Source: Nitrosotalea sp.
Lineage (GTDB): Archaea > Halobacteriota > Syntropharchaeia > Alkanophagales > Methanospirareceae
Direction: 5' to 3'
DNA: 9,660 bases
NCBI GenBank assembly: GCA_020725315.1
Contig: DYFG01000057.1
Location: 1-9,660, forward strand
Positions within the stretch are counted from its first letter, which is position 1. Every line of letters starts with the position of its first letter. The notes under the pieces are model-generated. The model ran no database searches and was not told the DNA's origin. It worked only from the letters and a program-made list of their open reading frames with translations. Shown one piece after another: positions 7,407 through 9,660 of the stretch. A program made the position numbers and the translations under genes.

Positions 7407-7421
7407 CATATAAACCTTTGT
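7407..7421 (-). promoter_or_regulatory. Archaeal promoter (BRE and TATA box) of the membrane protein / hydrolase unit
   Basis: On the minus strand CAAAGG followed by TTTATATG gives a purine-rich BRE and a textbook TATA box at 7407-7414. Transcription would start near 7385, giving a leader of about 40 bases that contains the Shine-Dalgarno sequence. A second box-like sequence, GTTTTATAA at 7382-7390, is closer to the gene but would place the transcript start within the Shine-Dalgarno sequence, so I prefer the first. The target duplication of the upstream IS (7421-7428) abuts the BRE. Confidence 0.6.
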
Positions 7422-7428
7422 TTCTTGT
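7421..7428. repeat. Target-site duplication, left copy
   Basis: TTTCTTGT is exactly repeated at 8489-8496 on the other side of the IS element. Eight bases is the length known for the ISH1 subgroup of IS5. Confidence 0.92.
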
Positions 7429-7444
7429 TGCTGTGTTGAACAAA
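7429..7444 (+). repeat. Left terminal inverted repeat of the complete IS5 element
   Basis: TGCTGTGTTGAACAAA, matched by the right end at 8473-8488. A related sequence, TACTTTGTTGAACAAT, marks the end of the second IS at 8859-8874. Confidence 0.92.
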
Positions 7445-7505
7445 TCCTAAAACTTCTGCTTCGGTCCCTCCCTTTCACCCCTTCACCATCGCCACATCGC
7501 ACTAT

Positions 7506-8417
7506 TCACATCCTCAGATTAAGAAGTATGTTGTAGAACGCAAATTTCATCGCAACTTCCTGAAACATATTCTGCACCTTAGTGGCCATAACATGCTCGC
7601 CAATTATTCTTTTTACAGATGAAAAGGCAGTCTCAGCCATCCATCTGTATCCGTATTCGTGGGTCTCAGCCCATTTGTCATATCCCAGACGCTGAAATTC
7701 TTCTACGCAATCTGCCCTGTAAAAAGAACCTCTTGACCTTGCTACAGCACTGCGTTTTATTTTAATTCCAGATTCTATCTCTTTGGCTTTCAGCAAATTG
7801 AAATTCCTTCTATCATCGTATTCAGCATCAGCAAGAACTTTCTCAACTTTTCCACAGTTCTCTTCTGCTTTATTTACAAGCGTTGGAAACACCGTATTGA
7901 CCCCTGTCCTTTCATCTGTTACCTCTAAAGCAACGATTTCCTTGGTTTTTGTATTCACCGCAATATGGACTTTTATCCAGCCGCGGCGGCGCTTCCAAAC
8001 CTCTCTCATCCACTCCCCTCTGTTTGTAACTTTCACTCCTGAGGCATCGACCGCTATCGTTATTGGCTTATCAGATTTCATTATCGTCTCTGAAATTGGA
8101 ATATTCAGTTTTGTAACTCTTTTGAAAATTGATGTGTAATCTGGAACCCCCATCTCAACAAGCTCTGATAACTTTTTCAGAAACCCCTCTAACTGTCTGT
8201 ACGGAAGATGGAAAATGATACGAACAAAACCCAAAAATTTGATGAAAGAGGCAGGGAATTCATACTGGCGCCCCCTTTTCCTCTTTCCGTTCTTTCCTTT
8301 ATTCATTTTCTCCAACTCTTTTTCCCAGTTTCTTAAAAAATCAAGATCGAGGTACATTTCACCTCTTTTAACAAGTTTCTCGTTGTATTCTTTCCAATTT
8401 CTCTTTTTACTATCCAT
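7506..8417 (-). CDS. IS5-family (ISH1-type) DDE transposase, intact
   Basis: 303 residues, a normal length for the subgroup. It is the enzyme that cuts and rejoins the ends of the surrounding element. The N-terminal region (about 1-105) is basic and helical and probably binds the ends, with FHLPYRQLEGFLKKLSEL as a family-like stretch. The catalytic core has Asp124 in ITIAVDASGVKVTNRGEW, Asp197 in VLADAEYDD and Glu262 in YGYRWMAETAFSSVK. The last segment fits the IS4/IS5 signature Y(2)R(3)E(6)K exactly: Tyr255, Arg258, Glu262, Lys269. The stop lies 77 bp inside the left inverted repeat. The ATG at 8417 follows GAGGTGATG at 8432-8440, with a rather long spacing of about 14 bases. No defect is visible, so it is probably functional. 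Confidence 0.95.
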   Translation of the reverse strand: MDSKKRNWKEYNEKLVKRGEMYLDLDFLRNWEKELEKMNKGKNGKRKRGRQYEFPASFIKFLGFVRIIFHLPYRQLEGFLKKLSELVEMGVPDYTSIFKRVTKLNIPISETIMKSDKPITIAVDASGVKVTNRGEWMREVWKRRRGWIKVHIAVNTKTKEIVALEVTDERTGVNTVFPTLVNKAEENCGKVEKVLADAEYDDRRNFNLLKAKEIESGIKIKRSAVARSRGSFYRADCVEEFQRLGYDKWAETHEYGYRWMAETAFSSVKRIIGEHVMATKVQNMFQEVAMKFAFYNILLNLRM

Positions 8418-8430
8418 CCCCTTTATTTAA

Positions 8431-8475
8431 CATCACCTCAGTAAAGAGATGAGAATTGGAAGTCTATATATTTTT
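8431..8475 (-). promoter_or_regulatory. Transposase promoter and ribosome-binding site inside the IS5 end
   Basis: On the minus strand, AAAAATATATAG (about 8464-8475) overlaps the right inverted repeat and can serve as TATA box. TGAGGTGATG (8431-8440) is a good Shine-Dalgarno match, about 13 bases before the ATG at 8417. Overlap of promoter and inverted repeat is common in IS elements and would couple transposase binding to its own expression. That coupling is inference. Confidence 0.5.
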
Positions 8476-8488
8476 ATTCAACACAGCA
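8473..8488 (-). repeat. Right terminal inverted repeat of the complete IS5 element
   Basis: Its reverse complement reads TGCTGTGTTGAATAAA and differs from the left end at one position. Confidence 0.92.
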
Positions 8489-8496
8489 TTTCTTGT
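8489..8496. repeat. Target-site duplication, right copy
   Basis: TTTCTTGT, identical to 7421-7428. Confidence 0.92.
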
Positions 8497-8498
8497 GG

Positions 8499-8510
8499 AA
8501 GGTGCACCTT
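8499..8510. promoter_or_regulatory. Palindrome AAGGTGCACCTT, possible operator
   Basis: A perfect 12-bp palindrome next to a TATA-like TTTTTATAG. Its core GTGCAC recurs at 8537-8542, 35 bp away. Paired palindromes beside a TATA box are typical of a repressor site, but nothing here names a regulator. The IS5 insertion has moved it more than a kilobase from the promoter it once faced. Confidence 0.3.
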
Positions 8511-8665
8511 TTTATAGTTTATTATGAAAAGCAAAAGTGCACATAAAGGAATATTTCTCCAACTTATAAAAATTTTTAGGAAAGCGAAAGTAGAAGAGAC
8601 ATCAGAAATGGATTGATAGAAATAAGCCAAAGTCAGCTATCAAAAGTGAACAAAACAAGGGATTA

Positions 8666-8700
8666 CATTCGCTTTGGCGAATGGATTGCCTTTGGCAATC
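8666..8700. repeat. Two contiguous 7-bp-stem hairpins
   Basis: CATTCGC/GCGAATG with loop TTTG (8666-8683) is followed without a gap by GATTGCC/GGCAATC with loop TTT (8684-8700). The two share the loop-flank pattern C-TTT-GG-C. As DNA or RNA this is a 35-base double stem-loop, in layout like the double hairpin at 351-395 but with different stems. Confidence 0.6.
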
Positions 8701-8858
8701 ACAGGGTTTTTGTGTGGATCGCCTACGAATTGTTGAGCATAATATGGAAAGATCGGAGATTTTGGAGGTTAAATAGGGCTCTAAAAATCCTTGGGTTTGA
8801 TAGAGGATTCGAAGCTGTTCGTAGATTTGCACACGGTAATAATAGTCTTTGATAAAGG

Positions 8859-8874
8859 TACTTTGTTGAACAAT
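8859..8874 (+). repeat. Terminal inverted repeat of the second IS5 element
   Basis: TACTTTGTTGAACAAT aligns with TGCTGTGTTGAACAAA of the complete element, with differences at positions 2, 5 and 16. The partner repeat is outside the window. Confidence 0.7.
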
Positions 8875-8929
8875 TATAGTTATTGCAAACTTTCAACTTT
8901 TATCTTATCCACTTCATTATCCTTCATAC

Positions 8930-9592
8930 TTATACCAGACTTGCAAAAGGAGCGTCATTGGTCGCATCATACTTTAATATGGCATTATAGAAGAGAAATT
9001 TTAATCTAACTTCGTTAAACATGTTCTCTACCTTAGTAGCACGCAAATACTCGCCTGATTTACGCTTCACCGCCGAGAAAATGCACTCTGGATACCATCT
9101 TTTTCCGTATCTGTATTTATCTCTCCAGGCTTGATAACCTAATTCTCGGAATTCCCGTGCATACTTCTTTCTTGGATTCTTACTCCTATAAGTCGGACCT
9201 TCATTTTCCCTTATTTTTATCGCTGGGCTAATACCATGTGCTTCAAGGGTTTTAAAGTTATCATTTGAGTCGTATGCTCCATCTCCGTTTGCTTGCACGA
9301 CTTTTCCCCCTGCTGCCCCAATATTCTCCACTGATTGCTCTACCAGGTTATCAAATTCCTTTGTATCTGACACTGACTCATTCGTGGATACAATGCCAAC
9401 TACTTGCTTATTTTGGTCATCCACAGATATATGAACCTTAACCCAGCCTCTGCGAACTTTCCACTTCTGTCTAATCCATTCTCCTCGATTGCTCACCTTT
9501 ACGCCAGAGGAGTCGAGCGATATCACAACATCCTCGTTTCCCCTGTAATCTATGTTTAGCACTACATGTAGATATCCCATGAATAAAATCAA
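8930..9592 (-). pseudogene. IS5-family transposase, catalytic core kept, N-terminus lost or out of frame
   Basis: The open frame gives 220 residues, against 303 in the complete element. From about residue 12 (LNIDYRGNEDVVISLDSSG) it aligns with the first transposase and keeps Asp27, Asp104 (ANGDGAYDS) and Glu169 in the full Y(2)R(3)E(6)K signature (Tyr162, Arg165, Glu169, Lys176). About 100 residues that should precede this core are missing in frame, because a TGA lies about 12 bases above 9592. In a neighbouring frame the bases from about 9640 to 9545 encode LFCPQDKWMQQLMISKLVDF, which weakly resembles the FHLPYRQLEGF...LSELVEM region of the intact protein. A frameshift near 9545-9565 plus a stop at 9657-9659 would explain this, but the resemblance is faint. 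A large deletion is the alternative. Probably inactive. Confidence 0.75.
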
Positions 9593-9660
9593 CGAGTTTG
9601 GATATCATCAATTGTTGCATCCATTTATCCTGCGGACAAAAAAGATTTCCGCTTTTTCAC

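Larger units (their letters stand above)
7429..8488 (-). mobile_element. Complete IS5-family element, ISH1-type, 1,060 bp
   Basis: Both ends are visible. The left end TGCTGTGTTGAACAAA (7429-7444) and the reverse complement of the right end TGCTGTGTTGAATAAA (8473-8488) match at 15 of 16 positions. The element is flanked by the perfect 8-bp duplication TTTCTTGT and contains one intact transposase gene. Length, 8-bp duplication and ends with GC in positions 2-3 fit the ISH1 subgroup as described for IS5. The intact gene, ends and duplication suggest a recent and possibly still mobile insertion. It lies just upstream of the promoter at 7407-7421, in the same orientation as the genes there, so read-through from the transposase could add to their expression. 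Confidence 0.93.
8489..8858. other. Gene-poor stretch between the two IS5 elements
   Basis: Before the complete IS5 inserted, this DNA lay directly upstream of the promoter at 7407-7421. It holds a 12-bp palindrome, a second GTGCAC, TATA-like runs (for example TTATAAAAA near 8564-8572) and two hairpins. On the plus strand a frame is open from 8580 to the stop at 8850-8852. It has no ATG start (only a TTG at 8613), no clear ribosome-binding site, and a predicted product rich in aromatic residues (RFGEWIAFGNHRVFVW) that I do not recognise. A frame of similar length is open on the other strand, so I do not call a gene. It could be a remnant of one. Confidence 0.5.
8859..9660 (-). mobile_element. 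Second IS5-family (ISH1-type) element, runs off the right edge
   Basis: The end TACTTTGTTGAACAAT at 8859-8874 matches the left inverted repeat of the complete element at 13 of 16 positions. It lies 71 bp before the transposase stop, compared with 77 bp in the complete copy. The element reads in the same direction as the first one, but the transposases are only moderately alike, so it is a related element and not a copy. If still bounded, the other end should be followed by GATAAAGG, the 8 bases at 8851-8858. Confidence 0.8.

Noticed and set aside
8602..8832. Minus-strand 76-codon frame in the gap between IS elements
   Set aside because: Its product looks random, has no good ribosome-binding site, and competes with an equally long frame on the other strand.
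1..9660. CRISPR array, tRNA or rRNA gene
   Set aside because: No regularly spaced repeats, cloverleaf or rRNA-like segments were seen on either strand.

Overview
The window reads as a piece of an archaeal genome, most likely a euryarchaeon of the methanogen/ANME kind. Four things point that way: a fragment of an archaeal-type tRNA-guanine transglycosylase (tgtA), a C-terminal tail of the PGF-CTERM type that is processed by archaeosortase, TATA-box promoters (TTTATATG-like), and an insertion sequence of the ISH1 subgroup of IS5. The exact lineage cannot be fixed from this stretch. Every convincing gene lies on the minus strand, so the biological order runs from high to low coordinates.

Right part (8859-9660): the downstream end of an IS5/ISH1-type element whose transposase keeps its catalytic residues but has lost a readable N-terminal part. 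Next (8489-8858) is a 370-bp stretch with no convincing gene. It holds a 12-bp palindrome and two back-to-back hairpins. Then (7429-8488) comes a complete 1,060-bp IS5/ISH1-type element with matching terminal inverted repeats, an exact 8-bp target duplication and an intact transposase. It sits directly upstream of the promoter of the next gene.

Centre (1929-7345): two adjacent genes, probably one transcription unit. The first encodes a 234-residue membrane-anchored protein of unknown function with a perfect Shine-Dalgarno sequence and a good TATA box. The second, 47 bp downstream, encodes a 1,554-residue exported modular protein. It has a signal peptide, an SH3-like domain, several Fn3/Ig-like modules, an N-acetylmuramoyl-L-alanine amidase (Amidase_2/PGRP) domain with all zinc ligands, a SleB-like cell-wall hydrolase domain, a PKD domain, a Pro/Thr linker and a PGF-CTERM-like anchor. 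Archaea have no murein, so a surface-anchored enzyme with two peptidoglycan-cutting domains most likely acts on bacteria (partners, prey or competitors). This is the most interesting item in the window.

Left part (1-1891): 38 bp downstream of the hydrolase gene lies the start of tgtA, cut off after about 109 codons by an IS66-family element that runs off the left edge. The IS66 transposase is itself dead: it carries an in-frame TGA and a frameshift at a 45-bp double-hairpin insertion. The locus therefore looks like an old three-gene run (membrane protein, peptidoglycan hydrolase, tgtA) invaded at both ends by insertion sequences of different ages.
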